From positions 1,922,001-1,986,000 of the forward strand of contig NZ_CM001442.1 of NCBI RefSeq assembly GCF_000244915.1: a stretch of DNA of 64,000 nt. The letters run 5' to 3'. Position numbers and translations under genes: made by a program. The notes beneath the pieces are model-generated. The model was given only the letters and a program-made list of their open reading frames with translations, ran no database searches and was not told the origin of the DNA. Below are positions 54,587 to 64,000 of this stretch, in pieces; positions within the stretch are counted from its first letter, which is position 1, and each line of letters begins with the position of its first letter. The DNA is from Bradyrhizobium sp. WSM471 (lineage in GTDB: Bacteria; Pseudomonadota; Alphaproteobacteria; Rhizobiales; Xanthobacteraceae).

Positions 54587-57406
54587 ATGGATGATCTGTT
54601 GCGGGAGTTTTTGACGGAAACCAGCGAGAGCCTGGACACCGTGGACAATCAGCTGGTGAAGTTCGAGCAGGAGCCGAACAACGCCAAGATCCTGGATAAC
54701 ATCTTCCGGCTGGTCCACACCATCAAGGGGACGTGCGGCTTCCTCGGCTTGCCGCGGCTGGAAGCGCTGGCGCATGCCGGCGAGACGCTGATGGGCAAAT
54801 TCCGTGACGGCATGCCGGTGACGGGGCAGGCGGTGACGGTGATCCTGTCCTCGATCGACCGCATCAAGGAAATTTTGGCCGGGCTGGAGGCGACCGAAGC
54901 CGAGCCCGAGGGTACCGACCGCGATCTCATCGACAAGCTGGAAGCGATGGTCGAGCAGGGCATGGCGGCAATGTCAGGCTCGGCGCAGCCGATGCCGGCT
55001 GCAGGTGCCGCTGCTCCCGTGGCCGAAGCGCCGCCGCTGGTGCCGGAGGCCCCTGCCGCCGTCGAAGCCGCGCCGACCTCCGGCGTGCTCGCCGACCAGA
55101 GCCTGGAGCGTCCGCTGCGTCCGGGCGAAGTCTCGCTCGACGAGCTCGAGCGCGCCTTTCGCGAGACCGCGATCGAAGTCCCGGCGCCCGTTGCCAAAGC
55201 TGAAGTCAAGGCCGAGCCTGAGCCTGCCGCTGAAGCCCCGGTGCCTGTTGCCAAGGACGTCGCCAAGGAGACTAAGGCGCCCAAGGAGAAGGTCGCGCCC
55301 AAGAAATCGATGGCCGCCGACGAGGGCGCCGGCGAGGGCGCCAGCATCGCCAACCAGTCGATCCGCGTCAACGTGGATACGCTGGAGCATCTGATGACCA
55401 TGGTCTCGGAGCTGGTGCTGACCCGCAACCAGCTGCTGGAGATCTCCCGCCGCAACGAGGACACCGAGTTCAAGGTGCCGTTGCAGCGGCTGTCCAACGT
55501 CACCGCCGAGCTGCAGGAAGGCGTCATGAAGACGCGCATGCAGCCGATCGGCAATGCCTGGCAGAAGCTGCCCCGCATCGTTCGCGACCTCTCGAGCGAA
55601 CTCGGCAAGCAGATCGAGCTGGAGATGCACGGCGCCGACACCGAGCTCGACCGCCAGGTGCTCGACCTGATCAAGGACCCGCTCACCCACATGGTGCGCA
55701 ACTCCGCCGACCATGGCCTGGAGACCCCGGCCGAGCGTCTCGCCGGCGGCAAGGGCGAGCAGGGCACCATTCGCCTGTCCGCCTATCACGAGGGCGGCCA
55801 CATCATCATCTGCATCGCCGACAACGGCCGTGGCCTGAACACCGACAGGATCAAGGCCAAGGCGATCTCCTCGGGCCTGGTCAGCGAGGCCGAGCTCGAG
55901 AAGATGAGTGAAGCCCAGATCCACAAGTTCATCTTCGCGCCGGGCTTCTCCACTGCTGCCGCCATCACCTCGGTGTCGGGGCGCGGCGTCGGCATGGACG
56001 TGGTGCGCACCAATATCGACCAGATCGGCGGCACCATCGACATCAAGTCGGTCGCCGGTGAGGGCTCCTCCGTCACCATCAAGATCCCGCTGACGCTCGC
56101 CATCGTCTCCGCGCTGATCGTGGAAGCCGCCGGCGACCGCTTTGCGATCCCGCAGCTCTCCGTGGTCGAGCTGGTGCGTGCCCGCGCCAACTCGGAGCAC
56201 CGCATCGAGCGCATCAAGGACACCGCGGTTCTCCGGCTGCGCAACAAGCTGCTGCCGCTGATCCATCTCAAGAAGCTGCTCAAGATCGACGACGGCGCCG
56301 TCTCCGATCCCGAGAACGGCTTCATCGTGGTGACGCAGGTCGGCAGCCAGACCTTCGGCATCGTCGTCGACGGCGTGTTCCACACCGAAGAAATCGTGGT
56401 CAAGCCGATGTCGACGAAACTGCGTCACATCGACATGTTCTCGGGCAATACCATCCTGGGCGACGGCGCGGTCATCATGATCATCGACCCCAACGGCATC
56501 GCCAAGGCGCTCGGCGCCGCCGGCTCCTCGGCCCATGACATGAACAACGAGAACGGGGCTCACCACATCGGATCGGGCGAGCAGACCACCTCGCTGCTGG
56601 TGTTCCGCGCCGGCTCGTCCCAGCCCAAGGCGGTCCCGCTCGGGCTCGTCACGCGCCTGGAAGAGCTCCCGGCCGACAAGATCGAGTTCAGCAACGGCCG
56701 CTACATGGTGCAGTACCGCGAGCAGCTGATGCCGCTCGTGGCCATGGAAAGCGTCACCATCGCGAGCCAGGGCGCCCAGCCGATCCTGGTGTTCTCCGAT
56801 GACGGCCGCTCCATGGGCCTCGTCGTCGACGAGATCATCGACATCGTCGAGGAACGGCTCAACATCGAGGTCGGCGGATCCTCCTCCGGCATTCTCGGCT
56901 CGGCCGTGATCAAGGGCCAGGCCACCGAAGTGATCGACGTCGGCCACTTCCTGCCGATGGCGTTCTCCGACTGGTTCACCCGCAAGGAGATGAAGCCGTC
57001 GCTGCACTCGCAATCGGTGCTGCTGGTCGACGACTCCGCGTTCTTCCGCAACATGCTGGCCCCGGTGCTCAAGGCCGCCGGCTACCGCGTCCGCACCGCG
57101 CCGACCGCGCAGGAGGGCCTGGCGGCGCTGCGCGCACAGACCTTCGACGTGGTCCTGACCGACATCGAGATGCCCGACATGAACGGGTTCGAGTTTGCCG
57201 AGACCATCCGCTCCGACAGCAATCTGGGCGCGATGCCGATCATCGGGCTCTCCGCGCTGGTGTCGCCGGCGGCGATCGAGCGCGGCCGTCAGGCCGGCTT
57301 CCACGACTATGTCGCCAAGTTCGACCGTCCCGGTCTGATCGCGGCGCTGAAGGAACAGACCGCGGGCGCCGCCGGTGCCTCCGAGCTGAGCCGCGCAGCA
57401 GCGTAA
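54587..57406 (+). CDS. cheA: chemotaxis histidine kinase CheA with C-terminal receiver
   Basis: The 939-aa protein contains, in order: an Hpt domain with phosphorylated His 44 (RLVHTIKGTCGFLGL); a long Ala/Pro/Glu linker (about 130-255); a dimerisation domain (RVNVDTLEHLMTMVSELVLT); an ATPase domain (DPLTHMVRNSADHGLETP, DNGRGL, SGRGVGMDVVRTN); two CheW-like regions; and a receiver domain from about residue 810 (VLLVDDSAFFRNML, Asp in VLTDIEMPDMNG). It relays receptor signals to CheY and CheB. The receiver may act as phosphate sink. It heads the operon with cheW, cheY, cheB and cheR. Confidence 0.96.
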   Translation: MDDLLREFLTETSESLDTVDNQLVKFEQEPNNAKILDNIFRLVHTIKGTCGFLGLPRLEALAHAGETLMGKFRDGMPVTGQAVTVILSSIDRIKEILAGLEATEAEPEGTDRDLIDKLEAMVEQGMAAMSGSAQPMPAAGAAAPVAEAPPLVPEAPAAVEAAPTSGVLADQSLERPLRPGEVSLDELERAFRETAIEVPAPVAKAEVKAEPEPAAEAPVPVAKDVAKETKAPKEKVAPKKSMAADEGAGEGASIANQSIRVNVDTLEHLMTMVSELVLTRNQLLEISRRNEDTEFKVPLQRLSNVTAELQEGVMKTRMQPIGNAWQKLPRIVRDLSSELGKQIELEMHGADTELDRQVLDLIKDPLTHMVRNSADHGLETPAERLAGGKGEQGTIRLSAYHEGGHIIICIADNGRGLNTDRIKAKAISSGLVSEAELEKMSEAQIHKFIFAPGFSTAAAITSVSGRGVGMDVVRTNIDQIGGTIDIKSVAGEGSSVTIKIPLTLAIVSALIVEAAGDRFAIPQLSVVELVRARANSEHRIERIKDTAVLRLRNKLLPLIHLKKLLKIDDGAVSDPENGFIVVTQVGSQTFGIVVDGVFHTEEIVVKPMSTKLRHIDMFSGNTILGDGAVIMIIDPNGIAKALGAAGSSAHDMNNENGAHHIGSGEQTTSLLVFRAGSSQPKAVPLGLVTRLEELPADKIEFSNGRYMVQYREQLMPLVAMESVTIASQGAQPILVFSDDGRSMGLVVDEIIDIVEERLNIEVGGSSSGILGSAVIKGQATEVIDVGHFLPMAFSDWFTRKEMKPSLHSQSVLLVDDSAFFRNMLAPVLKAAGYRVRTAPTAQEGLAALRAQTFDVVLTDIEMPDMNGFEFAETIRSDSNLGAMPIIGLSALVSPAAIERGRQAGFHDYVAKFDRPGLIAALKEQTAGAAGASELSRAAA

Positions 57407-57430
57407 CCAGCGGGATCAGGAGAAACTAAC

Positions 57431-57901
57431 ATGACCAAGAAGACCCAGTCCGGCGAAGGCGCCATGGTCGAATACGTCACCGCGATGATCGGCGGCCAGC
57501 TGTTCGGCCTGCCGATCTCCCGCGTCCAGGACGTGTTCATGCCCGAGCGCGTCACCCGCGTGCCGCTGTCCTCGCGCGAGATCGCGGGCGTGCTGAACCT
57601 GCGCGGCCGCATCGTCACCGTGGTCGACATGCGCGCCCGGCTCGGCCTGCCCAAGCCCGAGGACGGCAAGATCCCGATGGCGGTCGGCGTCGACCTGCGC
57701 GGTGAATCCTACGGCCTCTTGATCGACCAGATCGGCGAAGTGCTGCGGCTCGCCGAGGACGGCATGGAAGAAAACCCCGTCAATCTCGACCCCCGCATGG
57801 CCAAGCTCGCCGGCGGTGTCCACCGTCTCGACGGCCAGCTCATGGTCGTCCTCGACGTCGACCGCGTCCTCGAGCTCGCGCCCGAGATGATGGCGGCCTG
57901 A
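57431..57901 (+). CDS. cheW: chemotaxis coupling protein CheW
   Basis: The 156-aa protein has the CheW beta-barrel signature: TAMIGGQLFGLPISRVQDVF, VPLSSREIAGVLNLRGRIVT, VVDMRARLGLPKPEDG, YGLLIDQIGEVLRL. It links chemoreceptors to CheA at the membrane array. It starts 24 bp after cheA; GGATCAGGAG lies before ATG. Confidence 0.95.
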   Translation: MTKKTQSGEGAMVEYVTAMIGGQLFGLPISRVQDVFMPERVTRVPLSSREIAGVLNLRGRIVTVVDMRARLGLPKPEDGKIPMAVGVDLRGESYGLLIDQIGEVLRLAEDGMEENPVNLDPRMAKLAGGVHRLDGQLMVVLDVDRVLELAPEMMAA

Positions 57902-57974
57902 TACGCCGGCACATCCGCCGACGTACCTGCAATCGGAAGTGCCCCCGCAAAAGGGGGGAGAAGCAGAGGTTCAC

Positions 57975-58340
<366 letters not shown>

Positions 58341-58414
58341 GCGATCGCCCGGAGGCTGAACGGCTCCTTCGGCGTTTGTTTTCAACTGACCGTTTCAGTC
58401 TGAGTTGGTGAGTA

Positions 58415-59608
58415 ATGAGTGTTGCGTTCGCAGGTAACTCGACCCCGGGCTCGTCGCGGGAAGCCGGACCGTTGCGGGTGATGATCGTCGATGACTCCGT
58501 CGTCATTCGCGGGCTGATCTCGCGCTGGGTCGGTGCCGAGCACGACATGGAAGTCGCGGCCTCGCTGCGCACCGGGCTCGAGGCGGTCAACCAGATCGAA
58601 CGCATCAACCCCGACGTTGCCGTGCTCGATATCGAAATGCCCGAGCTCGACGGTATCTCGGCGCTGCCGCAACTCCTGGCGAAGAAGCGCGATCTCGTCA
58701 TCATCATGGCCTCGACGTTGACCCGCCGTAACGCGGAGATCAGCTTCAAGGCGCTGTCGCTCGGCGCGGCCGACTACATTCCGAAGCCGGAATCGACGCG
58801 CGAGGCGTCGGCTGCGGACATCTTCCACCATGACCTGATCCAGAAAATCCGCCACCTCGGCGCACGGCTGCGCCGCAAGGCCGCGGTCGCGAGCCCGCCG
58901 CTGGCGCCCGCAAGCCCGGCTCCGGCTGCACGTGGTCCGGTTGTCGCGCGGCCTGCGGCGGCTCCGGCCGTGCATGCGCCGTCGTCATCCTCGGTGCTGT
59001 CCACGCGTCCGTTCTCGACCCAGGCCCCGAAGGTGCTGCTGATCGGCTCATCGACCGGCGGTCCTCAGGCGCTGATGGCGCTCGTCGCCGAGCTCGGCCC
59101 CGTGATCGACCGCGTCCCGGTGCTGATTACCCAGCACATGCCGCCCACCTTCACCACCATTCTCGCCGAGCATCTGGCACGCACGAGCCGAAAGCCGGCG
59201 GCCGAGGCGATCGACGGCGAGCCGGTGAAGTCGGGCCGTATCTATCTTGCGCCGGGCGGCAAGCACATGCGCGTCGTGCGTAGCGGCGCCGACGTGGCGA
59301 TCGCGCTCGACGACGGTCCCGCCGTCAATTTCTGCAAGCCCGCGGTCGATCCGCTGTTCACCTCCGCCATCGACATCTGGCATGGCGCCATCCTCTCCGT
59401 GATCCTGACGGGCATGGGCTCGGACGGCATGCGCGGCGGCAAGGACATCGTCGCCGCCGGCGGCAGCGTGATCGCGCAGGACGAAGCCTCCAGCGTGGTC
59501 TGGGGCATGCCGGGCGCGGCGGCCAATGCCGGCATCTGCGCGGCGATCCTGCCGCTCAACCAGATCGGTGCGCGGGTCAACCGCCTGTTCGCGGGAGACC
59601 GCTCGTGA
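58415..59608 (+). CDS. cheB: chemotaxis methylesterase CheB
   Basis: The 397-aa protein has a receiver ([20 protein letters not shown], Asp in [13 protein letters not shown]), a Pro/Ala-rich linker, and the esterase domain. Catalytic residues are visible: Ser in [16 protein letters not shown], His in [19 protein letters not shown], and Asp in [20 protein letters not shown]. It removes methyl groups from chemoreceptors and opposes CheR. It overlaps cheR by four bases (GTGA). Confidence 0.95.
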   Translation: MSVAFAGNSTPGSSREAGPLRVMIVDDSVVIRGLISRWVGAEHDMEVAASLRTGLEAVNQIERINPDVAVLDIEMPELDGISALPQLLAKKRDLVIIMASTLTRRNAEISFKALSLGAADYIPKPESTREASAADIFHHDLIQKIRHLGARLRRKAAVASPPLAPASPAPAARGPVVARPAAAPAVHAPSSSSVLSTRPFSTQAPKVLLIGSSTGGPQALMALVAELGPVIDRVPVLITQHMPPTFTTILAEHLARTSRKPAAEAIDGEPVKSGRIYLAPGGKHMRVVRSGADVAIALDDGPAVNFCKPAVDPLFTSAIDIWHGAILSVILTGMGSDGMRGGKDIVAAGGSVIAQDEASSVVWGMPGAAANAGICAAILPLNQIGARVNRLFAGDRS

Positions 59609-60477
59609 CGCCGGTCGATTACGACTATCTGCGCAAATTCCTGAAAGAGCGCTCCGGCCTCGATCTCTCCCCGGACAAGCAGTATCTGGTCGAGAGCCGG
59701 CTCCTGCCGCTGGCCCGCAAGGCGAGCCTTGCCGGGATTCCCGATCTCGTGCTGAAGATCAGGAACGGCGACGGGCGGCTTGCGAGCGACGTGGTCGAAG
59801 CGATGACCACCAACGAGACCTTCTTCTACCGCGACAAGATCCCGTTCGATCATTTGCGCGAAACCATCCTGCCGGGGCTGCTTCGGGCGCGCGCGGCGCG
59901 CAAGTCGCTGCGCATCTGGTCGGCGGCGTCGTCGACGGGACAGGAGCCCTATTCGATCGCGATGTGCGTGAAGGAGATGGGCGCAGCCTTCGCCGGCTGG
60001 CGCATCGAAATCGTCGCCACCGATCTGTCGCAGGAGGTGCTGGAGAAATCCAAGGCCGGCGTCTACAGCCAGTTCGAGGTGCAGCGCGGCCTGCCGATCC
60101 AGCACCTGATGAAATACTTCACGCAAGCGGGTGAGGTCTGGCAGCTCAATGCCGACATCCGCGCCATGGTGCAGTTCCGCCAGCTCAATCTGTTGCAGGA
60201 CTTCTCCCATCTCGGCACGTTCGACGTGATCTTCTGCCGCAACGTGCTGATCTATTTCGACCAGGACACCAAGGCCGTGATCTTCGAGCGTATGGCCAAG
60301 GTTTTGGAAGCCGACGGTACGCTGCTGTTGGGCGCCGCCGAATCCGTCGTCGGCATCACCGACGCGTTCCGGCCGCTTGCCGACCGTCGTGGCCTCTATC
60401 AGCTCAACCCGACGCGCTCCGGCCGTCCGATGGGCGGATTGATGCCGCCGTCGTTGAAGGTGGCAGCGGCGCGGTGA
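59605..60477 (+). CDS. cheR: chemotaxis methyltransferase CheR
   Basis: The 290-aa SAM-dependent enzyme methylates glutamates of chemoreceptors. It shows the N-terminal helical domain ([20 protein letters not shown]), then [19 protein letters not shown], the SAM site [20 protein letters not shown] and the catalytic-core block [17 protein letters not shown]. It starts with GTG at 59605 inside the end of cheB. A terminator follows at 60640. Confidence 0.95.
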   Translation: MTPVDYDYLRKFLKERSGLDLSPDKQYLVESRLLPLARKASLAGIPDLVLKIRNGDGRLASDVVEAMTTNETFFYRDKIPFDHLRETILPGLLRARAARKSLRIWSAASSTGQEPYSIAMCVKEMGAAFAGWRIEIVATDLSQEVLEKSKAGVYSQFEVQRGLPIQHLMKYFTQAGEVWQLNADIRAMVQFRQLNLLQDFSHLGTFDVIFCRNVLIYFDQDTKAVIFERMAKVLEADGTLLLGAAESVVGITDAFRPLADRRGLYQLNPTRSGRPMGGLMPPSLKVAAAR

Positions 60478-60639
60478 GACGCCTGGCCCGGGCCTATCAG
60501 CGCCGTGATCTTGCCGCGCGTTCGAAGCTGCTTTGCTTTAGGGGAGCGATGTTAGGCCGATAGGCGTCGGCCCGCGCGGTGCCTGTCGCCGCCTGGTGGG
60601 CGATGTGACGCCGTCTGCTGTCGGAGTGGAAACGAAAAG

Positions 60640-60672
60640 GCCGCCACTGGGACGAAACCGTGGCGGCTTTTT
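60640..60672 (+). terminator. rho-independent terminator of the che operon
   Basis: GCCGCCAC (60640-60647) pairs with GTGGCGGC (60660-60667) and is followed by TTTTT. It lies about 160 bp after the cheR stop. Confidence 0.75.
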
Positions 60673-60690
60673 GCGTCGTGAGACGGGCCC

Positions 60691-60954
60691 TTACCGCCCC
60701 GCCCCAACGCGATTGACACCGCCATTTGCATTGCCACCTGCATTATGACGGACCGCTGCGCGCGCGACCGGACGAGGCTTGAGCACGACGCCTGCCCGGG
60801 CAACGCAACCCACCGGATATTCGACGTACTGGCAGTATACGACCGCGTTGGCTGGAGCTGAATTGAAAGTAAGACCTGCAAGCCCTAACAAGGCGCTCGC
60901 AGCAATCCCGGCAACAGTCGCTGACTTGATCGAAAGACGCTTTGTCGGATGCAT
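60691..60954 (-). CDS. small secreted protein, 87 aa
   Basis: From ATG 60954, preceded by GGGAGG, the product has a signal peptide (AGIAASALLGLAGLTFNSAP, cleavage near ANA). The mature part is Cys-poor and basic (VVYCQYVEYPVGCVARAGVV), with an Asn/Gly-rich end (RHNAGGNANGGVNRVG). It has two Cys residues that may form a disulfide. A FixK/FNR-type box lies about 95 bp upstream (61049-61062), suggesting low-oxygen control. Function unknown. Confidence 0.75.
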   Translation of the reverse strand: MHPTKRLSIKSATVAGIAASALLGLAGLTFNSAPANAVVYCQYVEYPVGCVARAGVVLKPRPVARAAVRHNAGGNANGGVNRVGAGR

Positions 60955-61048
60955 GGCGGACCTCCCTTTTTCGTGCCTGCGGAACAGATGCACGGACGCC
61001 GTCTCAGGTGCGGCTGCGCGTAGCGTGTGCACTCAATGATCGCTGACG

Positions 61049-61062
61049 TTGACATGGATCAA
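61049..61062. promoter_or_regulatory. FixK/FNR-type box
   Basis: TTGACATGGATCAA matches TTGA-N6-TCAA, the binding site of FixK2/FNR-family activators. It is centred about 100 bp before the start of the small secreted protein at 60691-60954. It is nearly identical in form to the box at 61917. Confidence 0.65.
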
Positions 61063-61126
61063 TCGAGTGTCGCGAAGTCCACGGGACGAGAGTGCGGCGC
61101 ACACTTGTCGGTGCAGCTCCCGCGGC

Positions 61127-61837
61127 TCAGGTGGTTGGGGTGGGCTTACGCGCCGAGCCGGTACTGCTGAGCTCGAGGGTCACAAGCCTCGCCAAGAGGG
61201 TCGCCGGATAAAGCTGGCCGATGACGCTTTCAATATTGCAGAGACTTCGTGCTAACGGATGCACCGGAACGATGTCGCCGTAGCCGGTCGACGTCAGCGT
61301 GACAAAGCTCATGTAAAAGAGCGATGCGGCGACTGAATGATCGTCCTCGAAAGTTATTCCCCTGATTGCGTCGGGAGCCGCCAGCCCTACAAACAGGAAC
61401 AGCGTTGCAAAGGCCACCGCAATCAACAGGTACAGAAGGATCGCGCCGATAATTCGGTGATATGTAACGAGACCTCGCCTGAATACGGCCTGAAGCACGA
61501 CAACGCCTAACGTGCAGGCGATGACCAACCATGCACCGGCCAAAATGTGAAGGTGGTACGGTACAGGATAATAGATGCGAAGGAAGAATACGGCGACGTT
61601 CGAAACAAGCGCGAGCGACATCAGAACGAGGGCGGTTGGGCTGTTCGAAATGATCACCATGCTGACGATGATCGTCAGCAACAGACCATCCGCAAATAGA
61701 TGAAAAGCGGTTATGCCCATTGCCTGTAGTGGAGCGAAGACAAAAATCAATAATGCGAGCACTCCGGTCAGCACCGAGAGCAGCCAGTCGATGCGTTCTC
61801 CGCGCAACCGGCGCAGCTCGCTTATGGGCGTTCCCAT
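61127..61837 (-). CDS. two-pore-type ion channel protein with TGYGD filter
   Basis: The 236-aa membrane protein has about six helices (WLLSVLTGVLALLIFVFA, FADGLLLTIIVSMVIISN, IIGAILLYLLIAVAFATLFL and others). The pore loop is SFVTLTSTGYGDIVPVHPLA, the potassium selectivity filter. After the pore comes the inner helix (IESVIGQLYPATLLARLVTL) and a short tail. It should conduct K+ across the inner membrane. ATG 61837 (MGTPISELRR) is chosen; 61861 adds eight residues. A FixK/FNR-type box lies about 80 bp upstream. Confidence 0.88.
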   Translation of the reverse strand: MGTPISELRRLRGERIDWLLSVLTGVLALLIFVFAPLQAMGITAFHLFADGLLLTIIVSMVIISNSPTALVLMSLALVSNVAVFFLRIYYPVPYHLHILAGAWLVIACTLGVVVLQAVFRRGLVTYHRIIGAILLYLLIAVAFATLFLFVGLAAPDAIRGITFEDDHSVAASLFYMSFVTLTSTGYGDIVPVHPLARSLCNIESVIGQLYPATLLARLVTLELSSTGSARKPTPTT

Positions 61838-61916
61838 CGATGGTCCTAACACCACTGGCAATGATCGCGCCGATCACACCTTCGCCTTTACAGTTCGAGA
61901 CGAAAGCTCAACGTTG

Positions 61917-61930
61917 TTGACGTAGATCAA
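61917..61930. promoter_or_regulatory. FixK/FNR-type box
   Basis: TTGACGTAGATCAA matches TTGA-N6-TCAA. It lies about 80 bp upstream of the ion-channel start (61837) and 31 bp past the stop of the FixJ-type gene, so its target is probably the channel gene. Confidence 0.65.
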
Positions 61931-61960
61931 CGGAGCGGCAGGTACCTGGAACTGAAGTTG

Positions 61961-62602
61961 TCAGGCCGTCCCGCCCTCGTCGGATCCGCTGCTGTCCAAG
62001 ACACCGATCCGCTCGGCAAGAGAGACCAGTTCGGCTAGCGACCGAACCTGCATTTTCTCCATCAAGCCGTGGCGGTGAGCTTTGATCGTGCGCTCTGTCG
62101 TTCCGAGCGTGTGGGCGATCTGCTTGTTGATTTTGCCCCGAACGACAAGGTCGAAGACCTGTCGCTCGCGCGGCGTCAATTTAGCGAGACGAGCACGAGC
62201 CATGTTCAGCATGGTGTGTAGGTCTCGTGACGATCGATGGTGTGCCAAGGCTCCGGCGATTGCGCGAAGAAGGTCTTCCGAGCTTACCGGTTTGCTCAGA
62301 AAATCCTGCGCACCCGCCTTTATGGTCCGCACAGTTATCGGAATGTCGCGATGGCCGGAGAGAAATATGATCGGCAATGTCGAGCCGAGTTCGCCCAATT
62401 GTTTTTGGAGGGCAGGGCCGTCCAAGTCAGGGATTTGCACATCGAGAAGGATGCAACTCGGAATGCAGTCGCTCGGCAGTCGGTCCAGCAACGCCTGCGC
62501 CGACGCATAGACGGTGACCTCGTAACCGGCGAGCCTTAAATGACGCTCCATGGCCGTCAGGAAAGACGGGTCGTCGTCAACAATATGCACGAGCCCCGGC
62601 AC
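61961..62602 (-). CDS. FixJ/NodW-type response regulator
   Basis: The 213-aa protein has a receiver (LVHIVDDDPSFLTAMERHLR, phospho-Asp in CILLDVQIPDLDGPALQ, Lys in FLSKPVSSEDLL) and a LuxR-type HTH (KLTPRERQVFDLVVRGKINK, TLGTTERTIKAHRHGLMEKM). This is the FixJ/NodW/StyR group. No histidine kinase is next to it in the window, so its partner is unknown. It lies upstream of the channel gene on the same strand; a FixK-type box stands between them. Confidence 0.9.
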   Translation of the reverse strand: MPGLVHIVDDDPSFLTAMERHLRLAGYEVTVYASAQALLDRLPSDCIPSCILLDVQIPDLDGPALQKQLGELGSTLPIIFLSGHRDIPITVRTIKAGAQDFLSKPVSSEDLLRAIAGALAHHRSSRDLHTMLNMARARLAKLTPRERQVFDLVVRGKINKQIAHTLGTTERTIKAHRHGLMEKMQVRSLAELVSLAERIGVLDSSGSDEGGTA

Positions 62603-62820
62603 CGATCCCCCTCTCCATTGCAGAGAGGGTACCGCGCTATTCGGGGGGCCTAAGTGTCTTTGTGCGCCCTTTTAAGACATAGCTGGTCTGTCGCTGGGAA
62701 AAGTCTCTATGCAGTTTGTGCCACGGCGCCGCCGTGCCCGGCCTTTGTCGATGCGTGAGCCGCGAATCCAACTGGCACTTGAACTCGCGGATAAGAGCCC
62801 CTCATCCGGCGCTTCGCGCA

Positions 62821-62843
62821 CCTTCTCCCACAAGGGGAGAAGG
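62821..62843. repeat. short palindromic intergenic repeat
   Basis: CCTTCTCCC and GGGGAGAAGG form a hairpin with an ACAA loop. Preceded by CTCATCCGGCGCTTCGCG, it has the look of the short dispersed palindromes common between Bradyrhizobium genes. It lies just after the stop of the minus-strand gene at 62858 and could also serve as a transcript end. Confidence 0.6.
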
Positions 62844-62857
62844 GAAGAAGAGGCGCC

Positions 62858-64000
62858 TCACAAGATCGCATGGGGCAGAAACCGCGAGCCGTTGCCGGTG
62901 ATCGGGCTCTCGTCCTCGCGGATCGACAGGCCGCAGGGTTCGTGATCCACCAGCCAGCTTCCTACCACTGGATAGAAGTCTGAGAAGTTCGGCAGCGGCG
63001 CGAGCGCCTGCCGCACGAATCCTTCGGCGCCGTAGGGTCCTGCCTGCTCGTCGAGCGGCATTCCGCCTGCTACCAGCGTGACGTTGGCGCCTTCGCGCGA
63101 CAGCAGCGGCTTGCGCACATAGGAGCTGCCGAGCTCGGCTGCCCGCGGATCGTCCTCGAAGAAAGCCGGCAGCAGATTGGGATGGTTCGGAAACATCTCC
63201 CAGAGCAGCGGCAGGATGCCCTTGTTGGAGAGCACCGCCTTCCACGGCGGTTCGATCCAGCGTGTCGGTGCGTCCTTGAGCTTTGCGCCGAAGGCGTCGT
63301 GGAACATCCATTCCCAGGGATAGAGCTTGAAGGCGAGCGCGATGTCGCGGTCGTCGAGATCGACGAAGCCGCCGGCATCATCGCGCCAGCCGATCGCCTC
63401 GATGTCGAGCAGCGTGGTCGTCAGCCCCGCCTGGCGCGCTGTGTCTTCGAGATAAGCGAGCGTGCCGGCATCCTCCTCATTACCCGTGGTGCCGGTGAGA
63501 TGGACATGGCGGCCTGCGGCAATCTGCTTCCAGGCTTCGATCAGTCGTTCGTGGATGGAGTTGAACTGGTCGGCGCGCGACGGAATGATGCGCCGTTCGA
63601 TCGCCTGTTCGAGCCAGGTCCATTGAAACACCGCGGCTTCGAAAATCGAGGTCGGCGTATCCGCGTTGTATTCGAGCAGCTTTGCCGGTCCCTTGCCGTC
63701 GAATTTGAGATCGAGCCGGCCATAGAGGCTGCGGTCGTCGCGTGTCCAGCTCTCGGCGATCAAGCTCCAGAACGCGTCGGGTATCTTCAAGCGCTGCAGA
63801 TGGCGCTCGTCGCCGATCACGCGGCCGGCAAGCTCCAGGCACATCGCGTCGATCTCGCCGGTCGGCGTCTCGATGCCGCGCTCGATCTCGTCGAGCGTGA
63901 AGGCGTAGTAGGCCCGCTCGTCCCAATAGCGCTCGCCGTCGATGGTGTGGAACGCAAAGCCGCATTGTTCGGCGGTCTGCCGCCAGTCGTCGCGCTCGGG
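62858..64000 (-). CDS. glutathionylspermidine synthase family protein, cut by window end
   Basis: The frame is open to the last base; 380 residues are visible. Blocks such as YGRLDLKFDGKGPAKLLEYN, ADTPTSIFEAAVFQWTWLEQ, LFKLYPWEW-like text (IALAFKLYPWEWMFHDAFGA), PPWKAVLSNKGILPLLWEMF, SSYVRKPLLSREGANV and VGSWLVDHEPCGLSIREDES match the pre-ATP-grasp synthetase family of glutathionylspermidine synthase (amide ligase, ATP-dependent). In many bacteria the paralogue's substrate is unknown. The start lies outside the window. Confidence 0.88.
   Translation of the reverse strand, partial: PERDDWRQTAEQCGFAFHTIDGERYWDERAYYAFTLDEIERGIETPTGEIDAMCLELAGRVIGDERHLQRLKIPDAFWSLIAESWTRDDRSLYGRLDLKFDGKGPAKLLEYNADTPTSIFEAAVFQWTWLEQAIERRIIPSRADQFNSIHERLIEAWKQIAAGRHVHLTGTTGNEEDAGTLAYLEDTARQAGLTTTLLDIEAIGWRDDAGGFVDLDDRDIALAFKLYPWEWMFHDAFGAKLKDAPTRWIEPPWKAVLSNKGILPLLWEMFPNHPNLLPAFFEDDPRAAELGSSYVRKPLLSREGANVTLVAGGMPLDEQAGPYGAEGFVRQALAPLPNFSDFYPVVGSWLVDHEPCGLSIREDESPITGNGSRFLPHAIL

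Noticed and set aside
54974..57304. Very long minus-strand open frame (776 codons) opposite cheA
   Set aside because: It is the complement of a clear cheA coding frame in high-GC DNA; its composition (His, Asp, Arg, Val-rich) is that of antisense shadow.

Overview
The window looks like Bradyrhizobium or a close relative. The evidence is the high-GC coding style, a DUF3551 secreted protein, the ChpT / EipA / cheA-W-Y-B-R core block, FixK-type TTGA-N6-TCAA boxes and a tRNA-Val(CAC) at the junction of a large accessory region. The species call is inference from gene content, not from a database search.

Bases 1-49841 are accessory and strongly eroded, with the character of the end of a symbiosis or genomic island. 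I read many broken genes: a chemoreceptor, an MFS exporter, an S1/P1 nuclease, diaminopropionate ammonia-lyase, serine acetyltransferase, two PAS-type signalling proteins, MOSC, ParB-like, LigD and IS91 fragments, a tyrosine integrase and a HEPN-type protein. Several carry a single nonsense change at a Tyr or Trp codon. Intact islets stand between them. These are a sulfur-scavenging cluster (15.5-21.2 kb: flavin monooxygenase, TauD-type dioxygenase, three-gene ABC importer); a hipBA module with four evenly spaced operators (21.6-23.3 kb); small conserved hypotheticals (32.5-36.9 kb) that look like mobile-island cargo; and an IS21-family element (39-44 kb) whose istB is split exactly in its P-loop by a 2.6-kb serine-recombinase element. 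A tightly overlapping four-gene cassette lies next to the tRNA (45.7-49.5 kb): 191-aa protein, QueC-like enzyme, XRE-ImmA protease and PIN protein. It looks like a defence or toxin-type module and is the best candidate for an undescribed system here.

A tRNA-Val(CAC) on the minus strand (49842-49916) has its 3' end facing the accessory DNA, as expected for island integration in a tRNA 3' end. Beyond it, 50-64 kb is ordinary, intact chromosome: a membrane coiled-coil protein, EipA/DUF1134, a YHS protein, CysQ, ChpT, the chemotaxis operon cheA-cheW-cheY-cheB-cheR, a small secreted protein and a K+-channel-like protein each preceded by a FixK/FNR-type box, a FixJ-type regulator, and the end of a glutathionylspermidine-synthase-family gene.

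Small genes easily missed are also listed. They include two copies of a 32-aa single-helix membrane protein (7598-7696 + and 26267-26365 -), a 30-aa membrane protein (23651-23743 -), a 39-aa secreted-type peptide (7170-7289 -) and a 59-aa protein (35427-35606 +).
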